Assembly: GCA_028583405.1 (NCBI GenBank)
Contig: CM053256.1
Span: forward strand, 19,641,534-19,705,533
Length of the DNA stretch: 64,000 nt
Direction: 5' to 3'
From: Pogonophryne albipinna
Lineage: Eukaryota > Chordata > Actinopteri > Perciformes > Artedidraconidae
Under the pieces are notes generated by a model. It was given only the letters and a program-made list of their open reading frames with translations. It did not search any database and was not told where the DNA came from. A program made the position numbers and the translations under genes. Each line of letters starts with the position of its first letter. The stretch's first letter is position 1. Positions 50,228 to 62,184 of the stretch are shown here, piece after piece.

Positions 50228-50922
50228 CAAACTGGAGTTGAGACCAGGAGGAGGAGTCCCAGTTTTATATGTTTCTCTGCGCTCTCTCCAATAAAATACC
50301 CAATATTAACGATGTGTGCGTCCAGGGGCGCCGTAAGGGGGTGAAAAGTTAGGACGATTCTAAGGGCCCGTGACTGACAGGGGCCCCAAAATGTTCAGAA
50401 TATTAAGAAAAAAAATGTAAGTAACCTTTCATCAATCCTCAATAATTAACATTAATAGAACGTTATATTGATAAATTACTCACGAAACTTACGATTCATT
50501 TAACTTATTTTCTTCCAAAAGTTAATTACCCAAAGCCTCTGTACACCCCCTTCTATTTACATGTAATGGTTTGGTCCTGCCTCCAAACGCGGTGCGACAC
50601 CGGCACTTGCAGAGAGTGAAAGCATGTGAGGAGGGATGCTAGTACTTAGCCTACATTCGTGTGTTGTACCATGTTTCAATGACCAACAAAGTCAGGCTCT
50701 AAGAAAAGAAGAGAAAGGAGAGAAAGACAAGAGAGAGGGACTATAGGGCGACAGTATGTCACCCAGTTTTTCACAAGAAAAAGTGGGTGTGGTCCATGAG
50801 TGGTGGAAATTAGTCTGTTAGCTAATGTTTTTTTGTTTACTAAGCTGGCATTAAGTACTGTTAATATCTTTACAGAAAATTCAGAGGTCTTTAATTTCAC
50901 TGCTCTTTTAGCTGATATTTAA

Positions 50923-51301
50923 AGGTATGGTAGGTAATTCACTTCAGAAACACTTGTTGTTATATTCCATGGAATGCTCTTAACATCCCGATAGCAATGA
51001 ATATAAATGCTTTGACAATAAATACATACAAAAATGTCCTCTGTGGAAGCCGTGGCGCTGTAAAAAACACGACCAATCATCTGAGCTGGCCCGGCAAAAA
51101 TGACTGGATGGCCTACCTGCCTGTCAGCCTTCCATCTGTGCACAAGCTTATCTCGTGCCCTCATTGGTCATGTGCGCGTTCGTGTGTGTTGGAGGAGGGG
51201 CTCTGTAAGGAACTCTGAAGGAAGGGGCAGATTTTTTTCGGTTGTGTACTTTCAAATTCTAGCGCACTCGAGCTGGTTTCTCCATTCTTACCTACCTACC
51301 T
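50923..51301. mobile_element. 379 bp TTAA-flanked MITE, copy 2
   Basis: AGGTATGGTAGGTAA and the right end TTACCTACCTACCT, flanked by TTAA (50919-50922 and 51302-51305). Inverted homolog of 38781-39162. Confidence 0.85.
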
Positions 51302-51511
51302 TTAATAAATGCAGGCACATTTTTAGCACCTATTCATACTAAATCAGTTGTCCCTCCCCGTGGTGCCAGGTCCAACAGATCCATCTTTAGGCTCAGCAGC
51401 CCTGTCCCCCCATAAGGCTGAACCTGAACCAGCTTTTCTCACAACTGAAGGAGGTGAGCAGCATTGTGTTGAATGACATGCCACTTAACATATCTGAAGG
51501 GAGACTGGAAT

Positions 51512-51514
<3 letters not shown>

Positions 51515-51543
<29 letters not shown>
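51515..51543. repeat. (TA)n microsatellite
   Basis: About 14 TA units. Confidence 0.95.
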
Positions 51544-51548
<5 letters not shown>

Positions 51549-52012
51549 AAAAGCTAACATCTAATTTAAATTATACATTTCAAACACAGTATTTTCCCAC
51601 ATAGCCAATGATCTATATAAAACAAAAAACTGCTTTTAGTCTATTTAGGATGATGGACAGTTTGAAGCATTGAGTGATCAGTCTGTAAACAAAATGTTAA
51701 TCACAAACATGTTGGTTATGATATTAATACTAATGTTATTATATTAAAGCAGGGGTGGGGAACCTCCGGCCCCCGGGCCGTATACGGACCGCTAGACCAT
51801 TTGGTACGGCCCTCGAGGTAATTTATAAACAAAGTGGCCTGTGCCTGGTGGTGGGGGCCAATGTGATATATTTTCATGGGGCCCAAAATCCCTGGCGGCG
51901 CCCCTGTGTGCAGTCTTCCCAAGGACAATTTAAAGTAAAACCTAATAGAGGTGTCACACATAATAACTTAATAAAAGTAAATGTAACAACTACTACAGTG
52001 CAACAAAACAGG

Positions 52013-52629
52013 AAGATTAAATGTGGACTCTTAAACATAAGATCTCTAGCATCTAAAGCAATATTGATAAATGATTTAATATCAGATTATAATATTGATA
52101 TATGCTGTCTCACTGAAACTTGGTTGAGACATGAAGAATATGTCAGTATAAATGAGGCCACTCCACCCAGCCATATCAATACTCATATTGCTCGAGACAC
52201 AGGCCGAGGAGGTGGAGTTGCAGCAATCTTTGACTCAAATTTACTTATCAATACTAAACCAAAATTGAATTATACCTCCTTTGAAAGCCTTGTTTTTAGT
52301 CTTACGTATCCGACCTGGAAAACTTTGCAGCCAATCTTATTTGTGCAGTGTACCGTCCACCAGGTCCTTATTCAGAATTGTTATCAGAATTCTCTGAGTT
52401 TTTATCAACTTTGGTACTTATCGTAGGTGACTTTAATATTCATGTTGACGACGATAAAAATAGCCTTACTGTTGCATTTAACTCTATATTAGATTCTATT
52501 GGTTTCCGTCAGAGTGTAAATAAACCAACCCACTGTTATAATCACACTCTCGACCTTGTTCTGACTTATGGTATTGAAATTGAGCAACTATTAGTCGAAC
52601 CGCATAATCCATTTTTTGGTAACTTTTGA
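52013..52629 (+). pseudogene. L2 LINE ORF2: APE-type endonuclease
   Basis: Begins with CGLLNIRSLASK, then DICCLTETWL, GGGVAAIF and, after a frame break near 52350, YRPPG, VGDFNIHVDD and NHTLDLVL. These are the ordered motifs of the apurinic-endonuclease-like domain that nicks target DNA for target-primed reverse transcription, including the E of TETW, the D and N of GDFN and the terminal D of LDLV. The frame shift near 52350 and a stop at 52627-52629 break it. It follows the inserted hAT by about 100 bp. Confidence 0.88.
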
Positions 52630-52835
52630 AGTACTGTTACTGGACTACAGGCCATTAGTCAAAAGCTCCTGCAGCAGAAACCTATGTTAGTGCTATAGCC
52701 AAATTTAAGGAAGAGATTCCATCAATACTTAACTTGATAGCATGTCTGCATGTAGGGGAGGAAACTTATACAAAATGTACACCACCCCAAATTGATCATG
52801 TTGTTGATAGTGCTACAGATGCGATGTGAATACAA

Positions 52836-53336
52836 TTGGACTCTGTTGCTCCTATGAAAAAGAAGAAAATAAAACAACATAGACTAGCTCCATGGCATAA
52901 TGCCGAAACCTGCAAAATAAAGCAAAAGTCGAGACAACTTGAAAGGATATGGCTTTCCACTAAACTTGAAGAATCTCATTTAATTTGGCATATTACTCTC
53001 AATGAATATAAGAAAGCACTGCATAAAGCGAGAGCAGCTTACTACTCTTCATTAATAGATGAGAATAAGAATAATGCAAGATTTCTTTTCAGCACTGTAG
53101 CCAGGCTGACAGAGAGCCACAGCTCGATTGAGCCTTCTATTCCCATAGCACTCAGTCGCAATGATTTTATGTGCTTTTTTAATGATACAATTGTTACTCT
53201 TAGAAAAAAAATCAATGACCTCTTGCCTTTGACCAGTATAGTGTTATCAACAGCTCCCGGAAATGTAAGCTCTAATATTACACTAGATAGTAAACTAGAA
53301 TGCTTTTCAGCCATTAACCTTGAACAATTCAATTAA
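52836..53336 (+). pseudogene. L2 LINE ORF2: linker between endonuclease and RT
   Basis: An open frame of 166 codons, lysine-rich at its start, with APWHNAETCKIKQKSRQLER and, later, YKKALHKARAAYYSSLID. These are typical of the region between the endonuclease and RT in L2/CR1 elements. It ends in a stop at 53334-53336, and the next open frame begins at once. Confidence 0.75.
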
Positions 53337-54873
53337 ATGATTCTTTCTTCTAAACCATCAACGTGTATGTTAGACCCAATTCCAACTAAGCTGTTGAAGG
53401 AAGTTTTTCCATTAATTAGCACTTCTTTATTAAATATTATGAATATGTCTTTATTATCAGGCTATGTTCCACAATCATTTAAAGTTGCAGTAATAAAACC
53501 TCTTCTTAAAAAGCACAACCTCGATCCAGAGGTTTTAGCCAATTATAGACCTATTTCTAATCTCCCATTCCTCTCAAAAATTTCTTGAGAAAGCGGTTGC
53601 AAAACAGTTGTGTGATTACTTAAAAAACATTGATTTATTTGAAGATTTTCAGTCTGGCTTTAGAACACATCATAGCACAGAGACAGCTCTGGTTAAAGTC
53701 ACAAATGACCTTCTAATAGCCTCTGACAAGGGACTTGTCTCTATTCTTGTTTTGCTCGATCTCAGTGCTGCATTTGATAATATCGACCATGATATCCTAT
53801 TGCAAAGACTAGAGCACTTAGTTGGCATTAAGGGAACTGCTTTAAGCTGGTTTAGGTCCTATCTATCTGAACGCTCTCAGTTTGTGTGTGTCAACGATGA
53901 ATCTTCCATGCAACCCAAAGTTAGCCATGGAGTGCCACAGGGCTCAGTGCTTGGACCTATTTTGTTCACACTATATATGCTTCCGTTAGGCAATATTATA
54001 AGGAATCATTCTGTAAATTTCCACTGTTATGCGGATGATACTCAACTATATTTATCCATCAAGCCTGATGAAACCAATCACCTAAATAAAATTCAAGACT
54101 GCCTCAAGGACTTAAAAACGTGGATGACCTTAAACTTTTTGATGTTAAACACGGCTAAAACCGAAGTTATTGTACTCGGCCCAAAGAATCTACGAAACAA
54201 ACTATCTAAATATATACTAGTTATGGATGGCATTAATTTGGCCTCCAGTGAGACTGTAAGGAATCTTGGTGTTATATTTGATCAGGATTTATCCTTTAAC
54301 GCCCACATAAAATCAATCTCAAGGACCGCCTACTTCCATCTACGCAACATTGCCAAAATTAGGCATATCTTGCCTCAAAACGATGCAGAGAAACTAGTCC
54401 ATTTGTTACTTCTAGGCTGGATTATTGTAACTCTTTATTATCGTACTAAGAAGTCAGTTAAGTCGCTTCAGCTGATTCAAAATGCTGCAGCACGTGTACT
54501 AACTAGAGTTAGGAAAAGGGACCACATTACTCCTGTCATGGCTGCCTTACACTGGCTCCATATAGAACACAGGATAGAATTTAAAATTCTTCTTCTCGCC
54601 TACAAAGCCCTTAATGGGCAGGCACCATCTTACCTTAAATAACTCATTATACCCTACTGTCCTACTAGGTTATTGCATTCCAAGAATGCACGGTTGTTGG
54701 TTGTTCCTAGAGTCTCTAAAAGTACAATGGGAGCCAGAGCCTTTTCTTATCAAGCTTCACATTTGTGGAATCAGCTTCCAGTTTGTGTTCGGGTAGCAGA
54801 CAGCCTATCCGTTTTTAAGAGTACTCTTAAGACCTTCCTTTTTGATAAAGATTATAGTGATAAAATAAAATAA
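53337..54873 (+). pseudogene. L2 LINE ORF2: reverse transcriptase and C-terminal region
   Basis: The first frame (53337-53588) carries DPIPTKLLKE and [16 protein letters not shown]. After a frame break the main 344-codon frame (53608-54642) has [15 protein letters not shown], the palm motif LLDLSAAFD (residues 49-57), [13 protein letters not shown] (108-120) and the catalytic YADD (141-144). The catalytic aspartates are therefore still present. The terminal part (54673-54873) includes LWNQLPVCVR and STLKTFLF, typical of the L2 carboxy end. Frame breaks near 53590 and 54640 make the whole non-functional. In its family this enzyme copies the RNA onto the nicked target. Confidence 0.92.
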
Positions 54874-55173
54874 TCTAATAAGAGTGCATTGACGTAGATA
54901 TGTTGTGCCTCTTCACCTATACATTTTAGTTATTACTCTTTCACTTAAATCCTAAAAACTTAGATCTTATATTTAAAACTTTATCCAAAACCTTTCCCCT
55001 CTATGACCTCTCGAGGTTTATTAGAGGGTAACAGGTTGCAAAGAAGGCCTAGCCCGGCCGGGGAGTGTGGAACGTAGCCAGACCTACTCCTTACCTCTAA
55101 CCAATTCAGATTCCAGTGGGGACCTTTCTCCCTGCCTGTGCCTCTCCACCTCTGTTTCCTACTTCTTACTTGC

Positions 55174-56470
55174 CAGTGGCGAGCCGTCAGGGCCCTCTAG
55201 GCCCTCTGTGAGGGCCTAGGATATTCTAAAAAATAATATTTGAAAACATAAAAAAAAAACATTTTTTTAAAATAATATTATTTTTCACATATATTTTTTG
55301 TAAAATGTTTCATTAGTTTTACCAAAATAACTTGATTTAATTGTATTTAAAAATAACATTTCCAAATAAATAAATCCTTCGAATCTGCCTGTTCAGTTTC
55401 TGTTAGAATGTGAAGGGTTAAATGCCGTCTCTGCGAGTTACTGTGAAGACAGGAGAGCTTGTTGGTCCCTCTCTACATTCACAGAGGGCCAGCTGAGAGT
55501 TACGTCATCTCCGTTCACTCCAATGGACCACTTTTTTACAGCAATGGCGGATCGTGGAGCCTCTCAATCGTTCCCCGGAAGTTAGCGCCAAGGCTAGCAG
55601 AGCTGTAGAGTTGCAGCATAATAGACCGTTCGTGACGGACTTTTAAAGGTAAGAAGAAGTTTAAAGATTTATATTGCGGATATTATCAGTACATCTGATT
55701 TAAATTAACATGTGTATTAAAGGATGTCAGTGGATTATCCCTAAATTAGTAGATTTAGGGAACGTTTACAGATAACAGATTAAGCTAGGATACCGGATCA
55801 AATTAGCAACACACGTTGAACAGCCTTTTAATTGTAAATTCCGTTCTCTTAATGTCATTTCGTCTAACGTTGTTGAATTAGAGAAGAGGGGCTTCTAAAC
55901 GGGATTGTATGCGGGGGTGGAGGGAGTTAAATATTAGATAAATATAACTTTGGTGCGTGTAAGAGTGAGTGTTTTTAGCAGAGCCATATTGTGTCCTTGT
56001 GATTATGTTGACTATTACCTGTCTGTATAATGTTGCAGCTCAGCTGATTTTGGATTGATGGCAAAGGGAGAGGGACTTAAGTGAGAGTGAAAAGACAAGG
56101 TAAGTTTAATACTACTGTTTTATATAAGTAAGGATACTAAACATGTATTCTATCACTGTATTATATAAGTAATCTTGTTAGTAACCTACTGTATGGCAGG
56201 TGGAGGGGCAGTGATGTTACAGGTGGAGGAGCAAAACTGCAAGACTGCAAACTCACAAGACAGAGAAATCAAAGTTTGTTCTCCAGAGAAGAGGTTGATT
56301 TCACTTCAAATTTTTATTTCATATTTTCTAAAGATGTGGAAATGGCAAAAAAAAAAACTTGAGAGCTGTAACCAAGACAACTGTAACAACATGAGTAGAG
56401 AGCCACCAAGGTTTTTCAAGTCCCTCTCTTACTCCATTTTGCCAACCCAAACTTCCAGGTACATGACGGG
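55174..56470. mobile_element. hAT-like left end, CAGTGGCGAGCCGTCAGGG, right end not found
   Basis: Starts with a hAT-type terminus at the boundary of the LINE. The following ~1.3 kb has GAGGGCC words at both 55190-55230 and 55485-55495, but no matching right terminus. It contains an ATGGCGGATCG start-like site near 55544 without a sustained ORF. Probably truncated. Confidence 0.45.
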
Positions 56471-56472
56471 TA

Positions 56473-57449
56473 GGGTTGGGTATCGTTTGAATTTCCACGA
56501 TTCTGATTCCGATTCCGATTCTACTTTTCGATTCCGGTTCTTAACGGTTCTCAATTCCGATTCTTTGAGGGGCAGGGTAAAAAAAATGATTAAGTTCTTG
56601 TTGAGAAAAACAAGCATATCTGCCTTCTCAGGCATACCAGGAAGAAATGTTTGAACATTTTAAAGCAAAATGCTTCAATCTGGTGCATTTTAAGCAGAAT
56701 TACTAGAGACTAGATCTAGGGGGTACAACTCTAAACACCCATATGAAAAAGATCGGTTTACATTTGAATAATTAAATAAGTATGTGAGCATAACCAATAA
56801 CCCATAGCCAATAACAAATACATGTAACATATTTTATTTTTGTTGTTCATTCATATCTTATTTTACTATTTTATTTATGCATATTTTTTTATCTCTCCAG
56901 TTTAAAACGATATGTCTGGTTTACTGTCCTATAGTATACATTGGAATGATTTCAAACCTGTTTTATCCCAATAATTATAAAGGAGTGCCTTGGAAATATG
57001 TGTTTACATAAATTGTGATCAAAACGTTTGAGACCCACTGAGATAACTTAGACTAAAGTGAACTATCTAAACACTCAGAGTCCTTTACCTCACTGAGCTG
57101 TAGTTATCAGCCTCAGTCTGACCGGAGAGGACTCTCCCTCCACATCATTGTAGAAACATCTTCTTCTTCCGTTAGAGCAGCTAGCACCAGATGCTAATAA
57201 CAACAGCGCCGGTTCCAGTGCACCCTCCCTTTCTCCCTCGCTCACTCGCACTTTGGCTGTGAGCTGCGGGTGCCAGATAAGCCAACATCCCCCATTTTCA
57301 TCACTTGCAGCGCCCATCGTACAGGGCGAATGAAACGTGTAACCGGGGTGAAAAAGGGTGTTACATCTACTTAATTATGAATGTTGTTACATCAAGGCTG
57401 AGAATTAGGATGAGCACCAATGGTCAAAACATTTGTTTTCCCTCCCAGT
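56473..57449. repeat. Mixed repeat segment (GATTCCGATTC and shared hAT interior)
   Basis: GGGTTGGGTATCGTTTGAAT is followed by several GATTCC units (about 56500-56560), a common fish repeat start. The segment 56650-56780 resembles, in inverse orientation, interior pieces at 26130-26240 and 29690-29800. No gene. Confidence 0.5.
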
Positions 57450-58719
57450 CAAGCATCTGACTCTTAATGGCAGTTTGTCATTTTGAGGCTATTTCAGTGA
57501 AACAAGGCTGTTTTGAACATTTGACAGACTTATGCTTAATTCTCTCAAAAGGTTACCGAAAGATACACTTTTCTTTTTAAAAGCTGACCAATACCATGAA
57601 AGTACTGGAGACTGCCCCTGTCTTGTCACATAGATTATACTATCTGTGTCGTAGTAGAAAACTCTGTGCTGTAATTTTTCCAATTCACTGTACAGTTTCA
57701 GCCAGTTTGTGATTTTGACGCTATTTCAGTGAAACAAGGCTGTTTTGAACATTTGACAGATTTATGCTTAAATTCTCTCAGAAAGTTACTGAAAGATAAA
57801 CGTTTGTGTTTAAAAGCTGACCACTACCATGAAGTACTCTGTTTGAGTAGATTTTGTTAAGAATCTGACTCTTAATGGCAGTTTGTGATTTTGAGGCTAT
57901 TTCAGTGAAACAAGGCTGTTTTGAACATTTGACAGATTTATGCTTAAATTCTCTGAGAAAGTTACTGAAAGATACACTTTTGTGTATAAAAGCTGAAAAG
58001 TAGATAATGAAGTACTTTGTTTTAGTAGATTTAATTAGGATTCTGACTCGTAATGGCAGTTTGTGATTTTGAGGCTATTTCAGTGAAACAAGGCTGTTTT
58101 GAACATTTGACAGATTTATGCTTACATTCTCTGAGAAAGTTACTGAAAGATACACTTTTGTGTATAAAAGCTGACCATTACCATGAAGTACTCTGTTTGA
58201 GTAGATTTCATTAGGATTCTGACTCTTAATGGCAGTTTGTGATTTTGAGGCTATTTCAGTGAAACAAGGCTGTTTTGAACATTTGACAGATTTATGCTTA
58301 AATTCTCTGAGAAAGTTACTGAAAGATACACTTTTGTGTATAAAAGCTGACCACTACCATGAAGTACTCTGTTTGAGTAGATTCCGTTAGGATTCTGACT
58401 CTTAATGGCAGTTTGTGATTTTGAGGCTATTTCAGTGAAACAAGGCTGTTTTGAACATTTGACAGATTTATGCTTAATTCTCTCAAAAAGTGACTGAAAG
58501 ATACACTTTTGTATTTAAAAGCTGACCACTACCATGAAAGTACTCTGTTTTATTAGATTTCGTTAAGAATCTGACTCTTGATGGCAGTTTGTGATTTTGA
58601 GGCTATTTCAGTGAAACAAGGCTGTTTTTGAACATTTGACAGATTTATGCTTAAATTCTCTGAGAAAGTTACTGAAAGATACACTTTTGTGTATAAAAGC
58701 TGAAAAGTAGATAATGAAG
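57450..58719. repeat. ~176 bp tandem repeat, about seven units
   Basis: The landmark CAGTTTGTGATTTTGAGGC occurs at 57471, 57703, 57879, 58057, 58233, 58409 and 58585 (with one or two changes). The spacings are 232, 176, 178, 176, 176 and 176 bp. Units also share GAACATTTGACAGATTTATG. The last unit is cut at 58719 by the retroviral LTR. Confidence 0.95.
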
Positions 58720-59160
58720 TGTTACGGAAACTTCGGAGCAGCAATGCAGAAAAGATGGAAACTGGAATCAATGTAGTCAAACACTGGGATTTATTGAAAG
58801 TTATAAAAACGTCCGGAGAGCTCCACATAGTTTATCACACTCTACATGTGGGTCACCACGCGGAACTCTAAAGACAAAGGAGAATCATGGATCTGTTATA
58901 TCTGAGAGGAGGGACTTAGCAAGCCTGCCTAATGATTGCCAGACAACAGGAACAAAGACCCCTCAGTATTGCAATCCTTACCCTGAACCAAACTTCTCCC
59001 CACAGGAAGGCAGAGGACCTTTTTGACCTGTGCCCCGGTCAAGTTGCGAGCAAGAGCATATTGCGACTTAATGAGAAGCATATGTTTGTAATTTGACAGG
59101 TTCTCAGGAAAGCTGAGAAACTCAATACACAAAGTGATCAGACTAAAATATTCCCTCACA
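58720..59160 (-). repeat. Endogenous retrovirus 3' LTR
   Basis: 441 bp with TGT...ACA ends. On the minus strand it starts TGTGAGGGAATATT and has an AATAAA signal (58790-58795) about 70 bp before the end CCGTAACA. It lies between the env gene with polypurine tract (higher coordinates) and the interrupted tandem repeat (lower coordinates). The matching 5' LTR is not in the window. Confidence 0.75.
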
Positions 59161-59176
59161 GTTCCATTCTTTTTAT
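59161..59176 (-). other. Polypurine tract of the endogenous retrovirus
   Basis: The minus strand reads AAAAAGAATGGAAC directly before the LTR, a purine-rich stretch in the expected place. Confidence 0.6.
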
Positions 59177-59888
59177 CAATCTATTGATAACCAATTAACA
59201 TTAGTCTAAGAATATTTCAGTCACTACTTAAATCAATAAGCGTCTTAAGAGTTGTGTGGGCCCACATACATCAATTACATCAAAAAATAGAACAAGATTG
59301 AAAACATTTCAATCACAATGATTGAACACAGTCAATCATAATAGAAAAATCATCTCTCCTCAGTGTTTGGCATCATTTGTCAAAAGCACAATAATAAACA
59401 CACATGAATTACAAAAATATAATAGCAAAATATATGTTTCAAAAATAAGATCTTTTATCATTTATCACTCAGTTAATCTCATTCATCAAACACAAATTCT
59501 AAATCAGCTTACATCTCAAAGATTTACTTCAAGGCAATTACTTATTAAAACACAATTAGAATTTAGGACTATAAGAAATCCAATTGAGGTATAAAATCAG
59601 AATCATGAGAGATCCAGCTAAAATTCACAGTTAAGGTATACATTCACAGTGATGAATAGATCAATCTGTAACCTGCAAAGTTGCAGTGTCCTCAATCTTT
59701 AACATTACTTTACGTTTACTTCATTACGCTTTATTCAAGAGTAAGGCACTTATTAGAACATATATTTCATTCAAATACATTTGTTCAAAATCTGAAAAGG
59801 AAAAGTCAGACATTTATTATATAACAACCTGAAAAAGAGAAATCAAAACATCTGTTCTTTATTTTGAGTGTCAACTGTAATCATTTTA
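59177..59888 (-). other. Region between env and 3' LTR of the provirus
   Basis: About 710 bp, AT-rich, with no sustained minus-strand ORF that I can recognise. Any accessory gene would have to be short or decayed. Confidence 0.5.
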
Positions 59889-60470
59889 TCAATCGCTGAA
59901 TGGCGGTACCCATTGGGCAGAAACCGCAATGGAGACCCATGGATCTGGAAGCTCGGCGTCGTACATTAACATTGTGTCATCTACAGTTGAATACCCCACT
60001 AGCCTCTGTGGGGCTTGGAGGGCGGTCTTGGCAACCCTGCGTATGGCTAATTTAACTACAGTTATCAAACAGATCACTAGGATTAGCACAACCAAGATAA
60101 ACACTGAAACAGTAACAACAAATTTAACCAACCCCGCTCCCCAGGATCCAATGGTTCCACTTAAATCCCCCAATGTAAATCCATGAGTTTCATGCAATTC
60201 TTTTATTCCCCTGGCGGTATCATGAGCCATATCCATAACTTCCGGTGTAGCGTCAGAGATGAAAGAACAACACTCAGACCCAATTACCTTACATGTGCCC
60301 CCCTGAGCAGCTAGGAGAAGATCCAGCGCCATACGATTCTGTAATGCTACTGTCCTTACTTCCTGCAATTCTTTGTGTTTAGCTAACATCGCTGTGTTAG
60401 ATACATTTAGATGGTGTTCCACTACTTTGGACAGTGCCACTATTTCCTGCTGAGTAACATAAATACCATA
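59889..60470 (-). pseudogene. Endogenous retrovirus env, transmembrane subunit part
   Basis: An open frame continuing in phase after the TAG at 60471-60473. Numbering from 60440: residues ~24-49 hold the conserved segment preceding the disulfide motif (LQNRMALDLLL). Residues 50-58 form a C-x6-CC motif that in gamma-type Env binds the surface subunit. Residues ~104-131 are a strong membrane span (VVTVSVFILVVLILVICLI). A ~50-residue cytoplasmic tail follows, with YSTV and YDAEL tyrosine motifs. There is a heptad-like region before the motif. These features identify the fusion subunit of a class I retroviral envelope. The stop codon upstream separates it from the surface part, so the gene is broken as it stands. 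Confidence 0.88.
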
Positions 60471-61826
60471 CTAAGGCAAAAATAAGCTAGCTATCTGTTG
60501 TCCTTGTGTAATGAACCTGCTGTTCCTGTGTAGAGAGGGAAGTATCGCTGCAATCTCATTAGCCTCTACTTTACGGATTAAAGGGATTAGGTAGGCTAGA
60601 TAACAGGTGCCATAAAAAATGTGATATGGCACACAGCCATAGGCCCGGTCGCCGCAAACTAAGTACACTCTCTGTGGGAGGGGAATTCTGGCTAATTTTA
60701 CCCTCACTATGGTATTACAGTCGCTGTGTCCCACATCTGGAGAGGTGTGAGATCCTGCTTCATTCTGGAAACAGATAGACAAATGTTTCCACTCATGCAC
60801 TACAACTGGGGGAACATATACTGAACAATCACGTGTAGGAGGCTTGCCTAAGGGTATTGGCTGCGTACAGTCATGTATTTTAACTTTAACGGAGTCCACT
60901 GTTCTGGAGCCAAACCAGGGCACAACTGTTACCATAGGTTCAACCAACAAAGATGGTGTGTGGGGTTGCATAGTACATGTTGGACTCGTAGAATTAGCTG
61001 AGCAATTAGTCTGGACTAGAGCTAATTGGAATCTGTATTCAAAAGCTAGGTGGATGTATTTCTTGACATATATAAGTCTTAGCATCATTAATTGTTTGAA
61101 ACCATCTGGCAGGTAATCTTTATTTACTGTATCAACAATAAGAGAGACTAAGCCCTCGTACTGTAAATGTTGCTCAGAGTCTATGGGGTAGGAAGGAGTG
61201 TAACAATCATCTGCCTCATCGCTAATTCGGGATGCTATATCATTCCAGCTCGCTAGACCGTAGTCAGCTTTCGTGAAAGGAATTGGGCTAAACATTGGAG
61301 AATGCATGGATTCTGGCATATTTTGGCACAGCCAACAGTTGCTAACATTGCGTTCATGCGCGTAGTCTAACATTAAACTTACTGCAGAATTAGATTTAGT
61401 TCGTTTAGAAAGAGTGATTAAGGCCTTTTTTAAAGAATCTACATCACCTCCTGATTGTTTAAGTGGAGTGGATAGAACATTTGTTTCGCTATTTGGTCCA
61501 GTAAATGTGCATGCAGTGACACCTGGATTGGGAACCTGGTAATCTGGTTTCCTCATTGTACATTTTACCTCATCCCTTATCAGTGTCTTTAACTGTTCTA
61601 TAGTGCTACACCACAGTTCTGGGGGCATATTGTCAATTGTGTTGAGAGCTATTCTTACCACCTCTGACGACTCCCTGAACCAATGGTACTGGTTCTTTGG
61701 ATACATCTCCCACGTTGAGTAAACTAAAAACACAGGAAACACAATAATACAGTTAGATGAGTCACATATTGAAGTTGGACAGTTAAAAGAAATAGTCTCT
61801 GATTTATGTCCAGGGAGGGGAGACAT
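60471..61826 (-). pseudogene. Endogenous retrovirus env, surface subunit part
   Basis: A 451-codon frame ending in TAG (60471-60473). It is cysteine-rich with several N-glycosylation sites and carries CWLC at residues 164-167, the CXXC motif of gamma-type surface subunits. Hydrophobic residues near 27-36 could be a signal-like or internal segment. The ATG at 61824-61826 overlaps the end of the leader-like ORF in another frame, so the true start may lie upstream. I could not identify a furin site with confidence. In its family this subunit binds the cell receptor. The stop codon lies between the surface motifs and the transmembrane subunit, and its age and origin cannot be told from one copy. 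Confidence 0.85.
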
Positions 61827-62184
61827 CCTCCTTATTCTTCCTCCTTTTCTCTCTTTGTGTCTCTCGCACCATACTGAATGTCTGTGTGGTGATCTGATAC
61901 AACCTGTCCTTGTCGCTAGGCACTGATTTGCCCGTTGGTGTTGTTTTGCCCTCAGGGTCTGGACCCTGAGTAGTCAAGTCGTCTGCGCTCTTAGATAAGA
62001 GCACCTTATTTTCACCCTCAGAGGGGCGAGAGCCCTCGCCTCCTGTCGTTGGGATTTTCACAGCTTCATCTAGCAGGGCTTCCTTGGCCAGGTACAGTAG
62101 ACCCAGAATGACGATGATGATGACTGCCTTCACACGCCAGCATCCAGTAGAGGAGAGAGACGACATCTGGAAGCGTGAATCCAC
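61804..62184 (-). pseudogene. Env leader-like ORF of the provirus
   Basis: 126 codons starting MDSRFQM, with a membrane segment at residues ~18-35 (VKAVIIIVILGLLYLAKEA), a Ser/Thr/Pro/Glu-rich middle and a basic stretch REKRRKNKE near the end. It overlaps the surface-subunit ORF by 23 bp in a different frame. Its position, membrane segment and basic stretch suggest the amino-terminal leader of Env. It may have been separated from the surface part by a frame change, or it could be a separate small ORF. No similarity to a named protein was recognised. Confidence 0.5.

Larger units (their letters stand above)
50323..51906. mobile_element. hAT-like element inserted in the L2 LINE
   Basis: CAGGGGCGCC at the left and GGCGCCCCTG at the right are perfect 10-bp terminal inverted repeats. 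Flanks are TGTGCGTC and TGTGCAGT, an imperfect duplication. Coding sequence of the LINE lies on both sides. The interior carries the TTAA MITE 50923-51301, a TA array (51515-51543) and, at 51750-51850, a second hAT-like end (CAGGGGTGGGGAACCTCCGG). Confidence 0.75.
49986..55170 (+). mobile_element. L2-clade non-LTR retrotransposon, degraded, split by a hAT
   Basis: In order on the plus strand: an SGNH/esterase-like segment (49986-50227), the inserted hAT (50323-51906), an APE-type endonuclease (52013-52629), a linker, reverse transcriptase (53337-54642), and the usual carboxy-terminal region and 3' UTR. Motifs and order match L2/CR1-group LINEs of fishes. At least five frame breaks or stops make it inactive. 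The exact ends are not determined. The right side is bounded by a hAT-like terminus at 55174. Confidence 0.85.

Noticed and set aside
59889..61826. Domesticated env gene (percomORF-like)
   Set aside because: It has an in-frame stop and sits directly beside a polypurine tract and LTR, so it is more simply an ordinary proviral remnant. Orthology was not testable here.
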